Notes: generated by a model not told the origin, from the sequence alone. DNA of 64,000 nt from Megalopta genalis (GCF_051020955.1 NW_027476222.1:1-64000); one strand, 5' to 3'. Positions 35,541 to 49,685 are shown, counted from the first letter of the stretch. A program made the numbers and translations.

Positions 35541-37582
35541 GCTTCAAATTCGTGCAAAACACATGAATTTTCTTCAAATACTTGCGATATAAGTGATATA
35601 GCTTCAAATGCAGGGGAAACAAACGAGTTAGCTTCAAATCCATGCGAAACACATGATTTAGCTGCAAATCAAAGCGATGTAGAATGTTGAGCTTCAAATC
35701 CATGCGAAACAAATGATTTACCTTCAGATACTTGCGTTATAAGTGATATAGTTTCAAGTGCAGACGAAACAATCGAGTTAGCTTCAAATCCATGCGAAAC
35801 ACATGATTTAGCTGCAAATCAATGCGATGTAGAAGGATTAGCTTCAAATCCATGCGAAGCAAATGATTGAGCTTCAACCACCTGGGATATAAGTGATATA
35901 GCTTCAAATGCAGGGGAAGTAAACGAGTTGTCTTCAAATCCAAGCGAATCACATGATTTAGCTTCAAATCAATGCGATGTAGAAGGTTTAGCTTCAAATC
36001 CATGCGAAACAAATGATTTAGCTTCAATCAATTGGGATATAAGTGATATAGCATCAAATGCAGACGACTCAAACGAGTTAGCTTCAAAATCCATGCGATA
36101 CATATCATTTAGCTTAAAATCTATACGAAGTAGAAGGCTTAGCTTCAAATCCATGCGAAACAAATGATTTACCTTCAGATACTTGCGATAGAAGTGATAT
36201 AGTTTCAAGTGCAGACGAAACAAACGAGATAGGTTCAAATCCATGCGAAACACACTATTTAGCTGCAAATCAATGCGATGTAGAAGGTTTAGCTTCAAAT
36301 CCGTGCGAAACAAATGATTTAGCATCAGATATTTGCGATATATGTGATATAGCTTCAAATACAGGGGAAACAAACGAGTTAGCTTCAAATCCATGCAAAA
36401 CACATGATTAAGCTTTAAATCAATGCTATGTGGAAGGTTTAGCTTCAAATCCATGCGATGCAAATGATTTAGCTTCAAACACTCGGGATTAAAGTGATAT
36501 AGCTTCAAATGCAGACGAAACGAACGAGTTAGCTTCGAAATCCGTGCGATACACATGATTTAGCTTCAAATCAATGCGATGTAGAAGGTTTACCTTCAAA
36601 TCCAAGCGAAACATATGATTTAGCTTCAAATCAATGCGATGTAGAAGGTTTAGATACAAATCCATGCGAAACGAATGATTTAGCTTCGAACACTTGGGAT
36701 TTAAGTGATATAGCTTCAAATGCAGACGAAACAAACGAGTTAGCTACGAAATCCGTGCGATACACATGATTTAGCTTCAAATCAATGTGATGTAGTAGGT
36801 GTAGCTTCAAATCCATGCGAAACCAATGACTTAGCTTCAGATACTTGCGATATAAATGGCACAGCTTCAAATGTAGACGAAAGAAACCAGTTAGCTTCAA
36901 TTTCATGCGAAACATACGATTTAATAAAATTAATGCGATGTAGAATGTTTAGCTTCAAATCCTTGCGAAACCAATGATTTAGCTTCAGATACTTGCGATA
37001 TAAGTGGGATAGCTTCAAATGCAGAAGAAACAAACGAGTTAGCTTCAAATCCAAGCGAATAACATGATTTAGCTTCAAATCAATGAGATTTAGACGGTTT
37101 AGCTGCAAATCCATGCGACACAATAGATTGAGCTTCAAACACTTGGGATATAAGTGATATAGCTTCAAAGGCAGACGAAGCAATCGAGTTATCTTCAAAA
37201 TCCATGCGAAACACATGATTTAGTAGCAAATCAATGCGATGTAGAAAGTTTAGCTTCAAATCCATGCGAAACACATGATTTATCAGCAAATCAATGCGAT
37301 GTAGAAGGTTTAGCTTCAAATCCATGCGAAACCAATGATTGAGCTTCAAACACTTGGGATGTATGTGATATAGCTCCAAATGCAGACGAAACAAACGAGT
37401 TAGCTTCAAATCCATGCGAAGCACATGATTTAGCTTCAAATCAATGCGATGTAGAAGGTTTAGCTTCAGATCCATGCGAAACCAATGATTTAGCTTCAGA
37501 TACTTGCGATATAAGGGACATAGCCTCAAATGCAGACGAAACAAACCAGTTAGCTTCAAATCCATGCGAAATACATGATTTA
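35541..37582 (+). repeat. Divergent segment related to the first 2 kb
   Basis: About 36500-36930 follows 508-938, including TCGAAATCCGTGCGATAC and CAGACGAAAGAAACCAG, at an offset near 35,992 bp but with many more differences than the 1,050-bp pair. The rest is ordinary array with scattered stops. Confidence 0.8.
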
Positions 37583-39714
37583 GCAACAAATCAATGCGAT
37601 GTAGAAGGTTTAACTTCAAATCCATACGAAACAAATGATTTTGCTTCAGATACTTGCGATATAAGTGGCAGAGCTTCAAATGCAGACGAAACAAACGAGT
37701 TAGCTTCTAATCTATGCCAAACACATGATTTAGCTTCAAATCAATGCGATGTAGAAGGTTTAGCTTCAGATCCATGCGAAACCAATGATTTAGCTTCAGA
37801 TACTTGCGATATAAGTGATATAGCTTCAAATGCAGACGAAGCAATCGAGTTAGCTTCAAAATCCATGCGAAACACATGATTTAGCAGCAAATCAATGCGA
37901 TGTAGAAGGTTTAGCTTCAAATCCATGCAAAACCAATGATTTAGCTTTAGATAATTGCGGTATAAGTGACATAGCTTCAAATGCGGTCGAAACAAACGAG
38001 TTAGCTTCAAATCAATGCGAAAGTAGTAGGTTTAACTTCAAATCCATGCGAAACAAATGATTTAGCATACGATACTTGCGACGTAAGGGATATAGTTTCA
38101 AATTCAGGGGATACGAACGAGTTAGCTTCAAATCCATGCGAAACACACGATTTAGCTGCAAATCGATGCGAAGTAGGAGGCTCAGCTTCAAATCCATGCA
38201 AAACACATGATTTAGCAGCAAATCAGTGCGATGTAGAAGGATTAGCTTCAAATCCATGCGAAGCAAATGATTGAGCTTCAAACACTTGGGATGTATGTGA
38301 TATAGCTCCAAATGCAGACGAAACAAACGAGTTAGCTTCAAATCCATGCGAAGCACATGATTTAGCTGCAAATCAATTGTATGTAGAAGGTTTAGCTTCA
38401 AATCCATGGGACACAAATGATTTAGCTTCAGATACTTGCGATATAAGTGATACAGCTTCTAATGCAGGCGAAATAAACGAGTTCTCTTCTAACATTTGGG
38501 ATATAAGTGATATAGCATCAAATGCAGACGAAACAAACGAGTTAGTTCCAAGTCCATGCGAAACAAATGATTGAGCTTCGCACACTTCGGATATAAATGA
38601 TATAGCTTCAAATGCAGGCGAATCAATCGAGTTAGCTTCAAATCCATGCGAAATACATGACTTAGCATCAAATCAATTCGAAATAGAAGGATTAGCTTCA
38701 AATTCATGCGAAACAAATGATTTAGCTTCAAACACTTGTGATATAAGTCATATAGCTTCATATGCAGTCGAACCAAACGAGTTAGTTTAAAAATCCATGC
38801 GATACACATGATTTAGCTTGAAATCAGTGCGAGGTAGAAGGCTTAGCTTCAAATCCATAAGAAACAAATGATTTAGGTTCAGATACTTGCGATATAAGTG
38901 GCATAGCTTCAAAAACAGACGAAACAAACGAGTTAGCTTCAATTCCACGCGAAACACATGATTTAGCAGCAATTCAATGCGATGTAGTAGGTTTAGCTTC
39001 AAATCCATGCGAAATGAATGATTTAGATTGAGATACTTGCAATATAAGTGACATAGCTTCAAAAACAGACGAAACAAACGACTTAGCTTCAATTCCATGC
39101 GAAACACGTGATTTAGCAGCAATTCAATGGGATGTAGTAGGTTTAGCTTCAAATCCATGCGAAACCAATGATTTAGCTTCAGATACTTGCGATATAAGTG
39201 GCATAGCTTCAAATGTAGACGAAACAAACCAGTTAGTTTCAATTCCATGCGAAACAAATGATTGAGCTTCAAACACTTGGGATATATGTGATATAGCTTC
39301 AAACGCCGGGGAAGCAAACGAGTTAGCTTCAAATGCAGGGGAAACGAAGGAGTTAGTTTCAAATCCATGCGAAACACATGATTTAGCTTCAAAGCAATGT
39401 TATGTGGATTGTTTAGCTACAAATCCATGCAACACCAATGATTTAGCTTCAGATACTTGCGATATAAGTGATATAGCTTCAAATGCAGGGGAAACGAACG
39501 AGTTAGCATCAAATCCAAGCGAAACAAATGATTTAGTTTCAAACAGTTGGGATATAAGTGATATAGCTTCAAATGCAGGGGAAACAAACGCGTTAGCTTC
39601 AAATCCATGCGGACAAATGATTTAGCTTCAGATCAATGCGAAGTAGAAGGTTTCGCTTCAAATCCATGTGAAACAAATGATTTAGCTTCAGATATTTGCG
39701 ATATAAGTGATATA
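37583..39714 (+). repeat. 5,522-bp-offset duplication, copy 1
   Basis: It matches 43105-45236 with few differences. Shared marks are the marker cassette near 38.0 kb, ACATTTGGGATATAAG near 38490, TTCGGATATAAATG near 38586 and GCAATGTTATGTGGATTG near 39392. It continues past a one-HOR gap: 39865-40270 matches 45237-45643. Confidence 0.88.
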
Positions 39715-39864
39715 GTTTCAAGTGCAGACGAAACAATCGAGTTAGCTTCAAATCCATGCGAAACACATGATTTAGCTGCAAATCAATGCGATGTAGTAGG
39801 TTTAGCTTCAAATCCATGCGAAACGAATGATTTAGATTGAGATACTTGCGATATAAGTGACATA
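39715..39864 (+). repeat. Extra 150-bp HOR in copy 1 of the 5.5-kb-offset pair
   Basis: Five units in the order E-A-B-C-D are present here and missing at 45236/45237, where the offset drops from 5,522 to 5,372 bp. The indel is exactly one HOR long and keeps the A-E order intact on both sides. Confidence 0.88.
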
Positions 39865-40648
39865 GCATCAAAAACAGACGAAACAAACGAGTTAGCTTCA
39901 ATTCCATGCGAAACACATGATTTAGCAGCAATTCAATGGGATGTAGTAGGTTTAGCTTCAAATCCATGCGAAACCAATGATTTAGCTTTAGATACTTGCG
40001 GTATAAGTGACATAGCTTCAAATGCGGACGAAACAAACGAGTTAGCTTCAAATAATGCGAAACTACTGGTTTAGATACAAATACTCGTGATATATATTAT
40101 GTAGCTACAACTGCATTCGAAACAAACGAGTTAGTTTGAAATCCAAGCAAAACACATGATTATACTGCAAATCAAAGCTATGTAGATGGTTTAACTTCTA
40201 ATCCATGCGAAACACATGATTTAGCTGCAAATCAATGCGATGTAGAAGGTTTAGCTTCAAATCCATGCGAAACCAATGATTTAGCTTTAGAAACTTGCGA
40301 TATAAGTCGCATATCTTCAAATGCAGACGAAACAAACGAATTAGCTTCAAATCCATGCGGAACATATGATTTAGCAGCAAATCACTGCAATGTAGGAAGT
40401 ATAGCTTCAAATCCAAGCGACACAAATGATTTAGCTTTAGATACTTGCGATATTAGTGATATAGCTTCAATTGTAGGGAAACAAATGAGTTAGCTCCAAA
40501 TCCATGAAAAACACATGATTTAGCTTCAAATCAATGCGATGTAGAAGGTTTAACTTCTAATCCATGCGAAACCAATGATTTAGCTTCAGATACTTGCGAT
40601 ATAAGGGACATAGCTTCAAATGCAGACGCAACAAACAAGTTAGCTTCA

Positions 40649-41212
40649 AATCCATGAAAAACACATGATTTAGCTTCAAATCAATGCGATGTAGAAGGTT
40701 TAGCTTCTAATCCATGCGAAACCAATGATTTAGCTTTAGATACTTTCGATATAAGTGATATTGCTTCAAATTCAGACGAAGCAAACGAGTTAGCTTCAAA
40801 ATCCATGCGATACACATCATTTAGCTTCAAATAAATTGGATTTAGAAGGTTTAGCTTCAAATCCATGAGAAACAAATGATTTAGCTTCAGATATTGGCGA
40901 TATAAGTGATATAGCTTCAAGTGTGACGATACAAACGAGGTAGCTTCAAATCCATGCGCAAAAATTGGTTTAGCTACAATTACTTGTGATATGCGTTATT
41001 TAGATTCAACTGCATGCGTAACAAACGAGTTAGCTTCAAATCTATGCGAAACACATGATTTAGCAGCAAATCAATGCGATGTAGAATGTTTATCTTCAAA
41101 TTCGTGCGAAACAAATGATTTAGCTTCAAACACTTGGGATAAACGTGATATAGCTTCGAATGCAGACGAATCAATCGAGTTAGGTTCGAAATCCATGCGA
41201 TACACATGATTT
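40649..41212 (+). repeat. 1,741-bp-offset duplication, copy 1
   Basis: It matches 42390-42953. Shared marks are CCATGAAAAACACATG, TACTTTCGATATAAG, AATAAATTGGATTTAG and AAGTGTGACGATAC. Confidence 0.86.
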
Positions 41213-41797
41213 AGCTTCAAGTCAATGCGAAGTAGAAGGCTTAGTTACAAATCCATGTGGAACAAATGTTTGAGCTTCAAACACTTCGGATATAGGTGAT
41301 ATAGCTTCAACTGCATGCGAAACAAACGAGTTATCTTCAAGTCCATGCGAAACACATGATTCAGCTTCAAATCAATGCGATGTAGAAGGTTTAACTTCTA
41401 ATCCGTGCGAAACCAATGATTTAGCTTCAGATATTTGCGATATAAGGGACATAGCTTCAAATGCAGACGCAACAAACCAGTTAGATTCAATTCCATGAGA
41501 AACACATGTTTTTGAAGCAAATAAATGCAATGTGGAAGGTGTAGCTTCAAATCCATGCGAAACCAATGATTTAGCTTCAAATAAATGCGATGTAGAAGGT
41601 TTAGCTTCAAATCAATGCGATGTAGAAGGTTTAGCTTCAAATCCATGCGACACATATGATTTAGCATCAGATACATGCGGTATAAGTGATATAGGTTCAA
41701 CTGCAGCCGAAACAAACGAGTTAGCTAGACATCCAAGCGAAACACATGATTTAGGAGCAAACCAATGCGACGTAGAAGGTTTAGCTTCAAATACATG

Positions 41798-42030
41798 CGA
41801 AACCAATGATTTTGCTTCAGATACTTGCGATATAAGTCGCATATCTTCAAATGCAGACGAAACAAACGAGTTAGCTTCAAATCCATGCGAAATACATAAT
41901 TTAGCAGCAAATCAATGCGATGTAGAAGGTTTAGATTCAAATCCATGCGAAACCAATGATTTTGCTTCAGATACTTGCGATATAAGTCGCATATCTTCAA
42001 ATGCAGACGAAACAAACGAGTTAGCATCTA
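41798..42030 (+). repeat. Local tandem duplication of one 150-bp HOR
   Basis: The run AACCAATGATTTTGC ... AAGTCGCATATCTTC at 41801 recurs at 41951, offset exactly 150 bp. It is a third case of whole-HOR turnover. Confidence 0.88.
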
Positions 42031-42389
42031 ATCCATGCGAAACACATGATTTAGCTTCAAATCAATGCGATGTAGAAGGTTTAGATTCAAATCCATGCGA
42101 AACGAATGATTTAGCTTCAAACACTTGGGATTTATGTGATATAGCATCAAATGCAGACGAAACGAACGAGTTAGCTCCGAAATCCGTGCAATACACATGA
42201 TTTAGCTTCAAATCAATGCGATGTAGAAGGTTTAGCTTCAAATCCACCCGAAAGACATGATTTAGCAGCAAATCAATGCGATGTAGAAGGTTTAGCTTTA
42301 AATCCATGCGAAACAAATGGTTTAGCTACAAATACTTGTGATATACGTTATTTAGATTAACTGCATGCGTAACTAACGAATTAGTTTCA

Positions 42390-42953
42390 AATCCATGAAA
42401 AACACATGATTTAGCTTCAAATCAATGCGATGTAGAAGGTTTAACTTCTAATCCATGCGAAACCAATGATTTAGCTTTAGATACTTTCGATATAAGTGAT
42501 ATTGCTTCAAATTCAGACGAAGCAAACGAGTTAGCTTCAAAATCCATGCGATACACATCATTTAGCTTCAAATAAATTGGATTTAGAAGGTTTAGCTTCA
42601 AATCCATGAGAAACAAATGATTTAGCTTCAGATATTGGCGATATAAGTGATATAGCTTCAAGTGTGACGATACAAACGAGGTAGCTTCAAATCCATGCGC
42701 AAAAATTGGTTTAGCTACAATTACTTGTGATATGCGTTATTTAGATTCAACTGCATGCGTAACAAACGAGTTAGCTTCAAATCTATGCGAAACACATGAT
42801 TTAGCAGCAAATCAATGCGATGTAGAATGTTTAGCTTCAAATTCGTGCGAAACAAATGATTTAGCTTCAAACACTTGGGATAAACGTGATATAGCTTCGA
42901 ATGCAGACGAATCAATCGAGTTAGGTTCGAAACCCATGCGATACACATGATTT
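42390..42953 (+). repeat. 1,741-bp-offset duplication, copy 2
   Basis: Second copy of 40649-41212, with a few substitutions (for example TAGCTTC for TATCTTC and CGAAACCC for CGAAATCC). Confidence 0.86.
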
Positions 42954-43104
42954 AGCTGCAAATCAAAGCGATGTAGAAGGTTGAGCTTCAAATCCATGCG
43001 AAACAGATGATTTACCTTCAGATGCTTGCGATATAAGTGATATAGCTTCAAATGCAGGGGAAACAAACGAGTTAGTTTCAAATCCATGCGAAACACATGA
43101 TTTA

Positions 43105-45643
43105 GCTGCAAATCAATGCGATGTAGAAGGTTTAACTTCAAATCCATACGAAACAAATGATTTTGCTTCAGATACTTGCGATATAAGTGGCAGAGCTTCA
43201 AATGCAGACGAAACAAACGAGTTAGCTTCTAATCTATGCCAAACACATGATTTAGCTTCAAATCAATGCGATGTAGAAGGTTTAGCTTCAGATCCATGCG
43301 AAACCAATGATTTAGCTTCAGATACTTGCGATATAAGTGATATAGCTTCAAATGCAGACGAAGCAATCGAGTTAGCTTCAAAATCCATGCGAAACACATG
43401 ATTTAGCAGCAAATGAATGCGATGTAGAAGGTTTAGCTTCAAATCCATGCAAAACCAATGATTTAGCTTTAGATAATTGCGGTATAAGTGACATAGCTTC
43501 AAATGCGGTCGAAACAAACGAGTTAGCTTCAAATCAATGCGAAAGTAGTAGGTTTAACTTCAAATCCATGCGAAACAAATGATTTAGCATACGATACTTG
43601 CGACATAAGGGATATAGTTTCAAATTCAGGGGATACGAACGAGTTAGCTTCAAATCCATGCGAAACACACGATTTAGCTGCAAATCGATGCGAAGTAGGA
43701 GGCTCAGCTTCAAATCCATGCAAAACACATGATTTAGCAGCAAATCAGTGCGATGTAGAAGGATTAGCTTCAAATCCATGCGAAGCAAATGATTGAGCTT
43801 CAAACACTTGGGATGTATGTGATATAGCTCCAAATGCAGACGAAACAAACGAGTTAGCTTCAAATCCATGCGAAACACATGATTTAGCTGCAAATCAATT
43901 GTATGTAGAAGGTTTAGCTTCAAATCCATGGGACACAAATGATTTAGCTTCAGATACTTGCGATATAAGTGATACAGCTTCTAATGCAGGCGAAATAAAC
44001 GAGTTCTCTTCTAACATTTGGGATATAAGTGATATAGCATCAAATGCAGACGAAACAAACGAGTTAGTTCCAAGTCCATGCGAAACAAATGATTGAGCTT
44101 CGCACACTTCGGATATAAATGATATAGCTTCAAATGCAGGCGAATCAATCGAGTTAGCTTCAAATCCATGCGAAATACATGACTTAGCATCAAATCAATT
44201 CGAAATAGAAGGATTAGCTTCAAATTCATGCGAAACAAATGATTTAGCTTCAAACACTTGTGATATAAGTCATATAGCTTCATATGCAGTCGAACCAAAC
44301 GAGTTAGTTTAAAAATCCATGCGATACACATGATTTAGCTTGAAATCAGTGCGAGGTAGAAGGCTTAGCTTCAAATCCATAAGAAACAAATGATTTAGCT
44401 TCAGATACTTGCGATATAAGTGGCATAGCTTCAAAAACAGACGAAACAAACGAGTTAGCTTCAATTCCACGCGAAACACATGATTTAGCAGCAATTCAAT
44501 GCGATGTAGTAGGTTTAGCTTCAAATCCATGCGAAACGAATGATTTAGATTGAGATACTTGCGATATAAGTGACATAGCTTCAAAAACAGACGAAACAAA
44601 CGAGTTAGCTTCAATTCCATGCGAAACACATGATTTAGCAGCAATTCAATGGGATGTAGTAGGTTTAGCTTCAAATCCATGCGAAACCAATGATTTAGCT
44701 TCAGATACTTGCGATATAAGTGGCATAGCTTCAAATGTAGACGAAACAAACCAGTTAGTTTCAATTCCATGCGAAACAAATGATTGAGCTTCAAACACTT
44801 GGGATATATGTGATATAGCTTCAAACGCCGGGGAAGCAAACGAGTTAGCTTCAAATGCAGGGGAAACGATGGAGTTAGTTTCAAATCCATGCGAAACACA
44901 TGATTTAGCTTCAAAGCAATGTTATGTGGATTGTTTAGCTACAAATCCGTGCAACACCAATGATTTAGCTTCAGATACTTGCGATATAAGTGATATAGCT
45001 TCAAATGCAGGGGAAACGAACGAGTTAGCATCAAATCCAAGCGAAACAAATGATTTAGTTTCAAACAGTTGGGATATAAGTGATATAGCTTCAAATGCAG
45101 GGGAAACAAACGCGTTAGCTTCAAATCCATGCGGACAAATGATTTAGCTTCAGATCAATGCGAAGTAGAAGGTTTCGCTTCAAATCCATGTGAAACAAAT
45201 GATTTAGCTTCAGATATTTGCGATATAAGTGACATAGCATCAAAAACAGACGAAACAAACGAGTTAGCTTCAATTCCATGCGAAACACATGATTTAGCAG
45301 CAATTCAATGGGATGTAGTAGGTTTAGCTTCAAATCCATGCGAAACCAATGATTTAGCTTTAGATACTTGCGGTATAAGTGACATAGCTTCAAATGCGGA
45401 CGAAACAAACGAGTTAGCTTCAAATCCAAGCGAAACTACTGGTTTAGATACAAATACTCGTGATATATATTATGTAGCTACAACTGCATTCGAAACAAAC
45501 GAGTTAGTTTGAAATCCAAGCAAAACACATGATTATACTGCAAATCAAAGCTATGTAGATGGTTTAACTTCTAATCCATGCGAAACACATGATTTAGCTG
45601 CAAATCAATGCGATGTAGAAGGTTTAGCTTCAAATCCATGCGA
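43105..45643 (+). repeat. 5,522-bp-offset duplication, copy 2 (one HOR shorter)
   Basis: It matches 37583-40270 minus the 150-bp segment 39715-39864. After about 45643 it resembles the 41.8-42.25 kb segment. Confidence 0.88.
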
Positions 45644-45959
45644 AACCAATGATTTTGCTTCAGATACTTGCGATATAAGTCGCATATCTTCAAATGCAGA
45701 CGAAACAAACGAGTTAGCATCTAATCCATGCGAAACACATGATTTAGCTTCAAATCAATGCGATGTAGAAGCTTTAGATTCAAATCCATGCGAAACGAAT
45801 GATTTAGCTTCAAACACTTGGGATTTATGTGATATAGCTTCAAATGCAGACGAAACGAACGAGTTAGCTCCGAAATCCGTGCGATACACATGATTTAGCT
45901 TCAAATCAATGCGATGTAGAAGGTTTAGCTTCAAATCCACCCGAAACACATGATTTAGC

Positions 45960-46637
45960 AGCAATTCAATGGGATGTGGTAGGTTTAGCTTCAAATCCAT
46001 GCGAAACCAATGATTTAGCTTCAGATACTTGCGATATAAGTGGCATAGCTTCAAATGTAGACGAAACAAACCAGTTAGTGTCAATTCCATGCGAAACAAA
46101 TGATTGAGCTTCAAACACTTGGGATATATGTGATATAGCTTCAAACGCCGGGGAAGCAAACGAGTTAGCTTCAAATGCAGGGGAAACGAAGGAGTTAGTT
46201 TCAAATCCATGCGAAACACATGATTTAGCTTCAAAGCAATGTTATGTGGATTGTTTAGCTACAAATCCATGCAACACCAATGATTTAGCTTCAGATACTT
46301 GCGATATAAGTGATATAGCTTCAAATGCAGGGGAAACGAACGAGTTAGCATCAAATCCAAGCGAAACAAATGATTTAGTTTCAAACAGTTGGGATATAAG
46401 TGATATAGCTTCAAATGCAGGGGAAACGAACGCGTTAGCTTCAAATCCATGCGGACAAATGATTTAGCTTCAGATCAATGCGAAGTAGAAGGTTTCGCTT
46501 CAAATCCATGTGAAACAAATGATTTAGCTTCAGATATTTGCGATATAAGTGATATAGTTTCAAGTGCAGACGAAACAATCGAGTTAGCTTCAAATCCATG
46601 CGAAACACATGATTTAGCTGCAAATCAATGCGATGTA
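45960..46637 (+). repeat. Third copy of the 39.1-39.8 kb segment
   Basis: It matches 39118-39795 at offset 6,842 bp and 44640-45230 at offset 1,320 bp. It retains the E unit GTTTCAAGTGCAGACG that copy 2 lacks, so it is closer in structure to copy 1. Confidence 0.84.
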
Positions 46638-48389
46638 GAAGGATTAGCTTCAAGTCCATGCGAAACAAATGATTTAGCTTGAAACACTTGGGATATAAGT
46701 AATACAGCTTCAATTGCAGACGAAACAAACGAGTTAGCTTCAAATCCATACGAAACATATGAATTAGCTTCAAATCAATGCGAAAGTAGAAGGTGTAGCT
46801 TAAAATCCATGCAAAACAAATGATTTAGCACCAGATACTTGCGATATAAGTGATATAGCTTCAAATGCAGACGCAACAAACGAGTTAGCTTCAAATCCAA
46901 GCGAAACACATGATTAAGCTTCAAATCAATGCGAGGTAGAAGGCTTAGCTTCAGAACCATGCGCAACAAATGATTTAGGTTCACGTACTTGCGATTTGTG
47001 AAATAGCTTCAAATGCAGGAGAAACAAGTGAGTTAGCTCCAAATCCACGCGAAACAAATGATTGAACTGCAAATCAAAGCGATGTAGAAGGCTTAGCTTC
47101 AAATCCATGCTGAACAAATGATTTAGTTTCAAATACTTGCAGTTTAAGTGATATAGGTTCAACTGCAGGCGAAACAAACGAGTTAGCTTCAAATCCATGC
47201 GAGACAGATGATTTAGAATCAGATACTTGCGATATAAGTATAATGGCTTCAAATACAGACGATACAAACGAGTTAGCTTCAAATCCGTGTGAAACACATG
47301 ATTTAACTGCAAATCCACGCGATGTAGAAGGTTTAGCTTCAAATCCATGCGAAACAAATGATTTAGCATGAGTTACTTGCGACATGAGTGATATAGCTTC
47401 AAATGAAATTGAAACAAACGAGATAACTTCAAGTCTATGCGAAACACAAGTTTTAGCTGCAAATCAATGCGAAGTTGAAGGTTTAACTTCAAATCCATGC
47501 GAAACACATGACTTAGCTTCAAACACTTAGGATATAAGTGATATAACTTCAAATCCAGCGAAACAAACGAATTAGCTTCAAGTCCATGCGAAACACATGA
47601 TTTAGCTGTAAATCAATGCGATGTAGGAGGTTTAGCTTCAAATCCATGCCAAACAAATTATTTAGCTTCAGATACTTGCGATATAAGTGATATAGCTTCA
47701 AATGCAGACGAAACAAACGAGTTAGCATCAAATCCAAGCGAAACATATCATTTAGCTTCAAATGAATGCGATGTAGAAGGTTTAGCTTCACATTCAAGCG
47801 AAACACATGATTTAGCTTCAAATCAATGCGAAGTAGTAGGTTTAGCTACAAAGCCATGCGACACAAATGATTTAGCTTCAGATACTTGCGATATAAGTGA
47901 TGTAGCTTCAAATGCAGACTAAACAAACGAGTTAGCTTCATATCCAAGCGTAACACATGATGTAGCTTCAAATCAATGTGATGTAGTAGTTTTAGCTTCA
48001 AATCCATGCGAAACACATGATTTAGCTGCAAATCAATGCGATGTAGAAGGTTTAGCTTCAGATCCAAGCGAAACACATGATTTAGCTGCAAATCAATGCG
48101 ATGTAGAAGGTTTAGCTTCAAATCCATGCGAAACAAAAGATTGAGCTTCGAACACTTGGGATATAGGTGATATAGATTCATATGCAACCGAAACAAACGA
48201 CTTATCTTCATATCCATGCGAAACAAATGATTTAGCTGCAAATCAATGCGATGTAGAAGGATTAGCTTCAAGTCCATGCGAAACAAATGATTTAGCTTCA
48301 AACACTTGGGATATAAGTGATACAGCTTCAATTGCAGACGAAACAAACGAGTTAGCTTCAAATCCATACGAAACATATGAATTAGCTTC
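46638..48389 (+). repeat. Divergent array segment
   Basis: Ordinary classes with many private changes. It contains a unit with CGATTTGTGAAATAGC near 46991 (short), GAAATTGAAACAAAC near 47405 and the TAG pair at 47528-47574. No long close copy was seen apart from the 47.4-47.6 kb cassette. Confidence 0.8.
47528..47574 (+). repeat. TAG-containing D unit followed by a 29-bp E unit
   Basis: The D unit carries ACTTAGGATAT, which puts TAG at 47528-47530 in the + frame. It is followed by a 29-bp unit with TCAAATCCAGCGAAAC (47546-47574). The same pair occurs with TAG at 49721 and 51914. It is a third stop type inherited through copying. Confidence 0.85.
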
Positions 48390-49685
48390 AAATCAATGCG
48401 AAAGTAGAAGGTGTAGCTTAAAATCCATGCAAAACAAATGATTTAGCACCAGATACTTGCGATATAAGTGATATAGTTTCAAATGCAGGAGAAACAAACG
48501 AGTGAGCTTCAAATCCAAGCGAATCATATGATTTAGATTCAAATCAATGCGATATGGAAGGTTTAGCTTCAAATCCGTTGCGAAACAAATGATTTAGCTT
48601 CCGATACTTGCGATATAAGTGATATAGCCTCAAATGCAGACGAATCAATCGAGTTAGCTTCAAAATCCTTGCGATACACAACATTTAGCTTCAAATAGAT
48701 CCGAAATAGAAGCCTTAGCTTCAAATCCATGCGAAACAAATGATTTAGCTTCCGATACTTGCGATATAAGTGATATAGACTCAAATGCAGACGAATCAAA
48801 CGAGTTAGCTTCAAAATCCGTGCGATACACATGGTTTAGCTTCAAATCAATGCGAAGTAGAAGGCTTAGCTTCAAATCCATGCGAAACAAATGATTTAGC
48901 TTCAAACACTTGGGATATAAGTGATATAGCTTCATTTGCAGACGAAACAAACGATTTAGCTTCAAATCCATGCGAAACGAATGATATAGCATCAGATACT
49001 TGCGATATATGTGACATAGCTTCAAATGCAGGGGAATCAAACGAGTTACCTTCAAACACTTGGGATATATGTGATATAGCTTCAAATGCAGACGAAACAA
49101 ACGAGTCAACTTCAAATCCATGCGAAACACATGATTTATCAGCAAATCAATGCGATGTAGAAGGTTTAGCTTCAAATCCATGCGAAACGAATGATTTAGC
49201 TTCAGATACTTGCGATATAAGTGATATAGCATCAAATGCAGGCGAAACGAACGAGTTAGCTGCAAATCCATGCGAAACACATGATTTAACTGCAAATCAA
49301 TGCGATGTAGAAGGTGTAGCTTCAAATCCATTCAAATCAAATGGTTTCGAGCCAAATAATTGTGATATACATGATTTAGCTTCAACTGCATGCGAAACAA
49401 ACGAGTTAGCTTCAAATCCTTGCGAAACACATGATTTAGCTTCAAATCACTGCGATGTAGAAGGATTGGCTTCAAATCCATGCGAAACACATGAATTAGC
49501 TTCATATGAATGCGATGTAGAAGGTTTAGCTTCAAAATCATGCGAAAAAAATTATTTAGCATCAGATACTTGCGATATAAGTGATATAGCTACAAATGAA
49601 ATTGAAACAAACGAGATAACTTCAAGTCTATGCGAAACACAAGTTTTAGCTCCAAATCAATGCGAAGTTGAAGGTTTAACTTCAA
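48390..49685 (+). repeat. 1,413-bp-offset duplication, copy 1
   Basis: It matches 49803-51098. Shared marks are GAAAGTAGAAGGTGTAGC, CCGTTGCGAAACAAATG (a 31-bp unit), AATAGATCCGAAATAG and GAGCCAAATAATTGTG. Only a few substitutions were seen. Confidence 0.88.
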
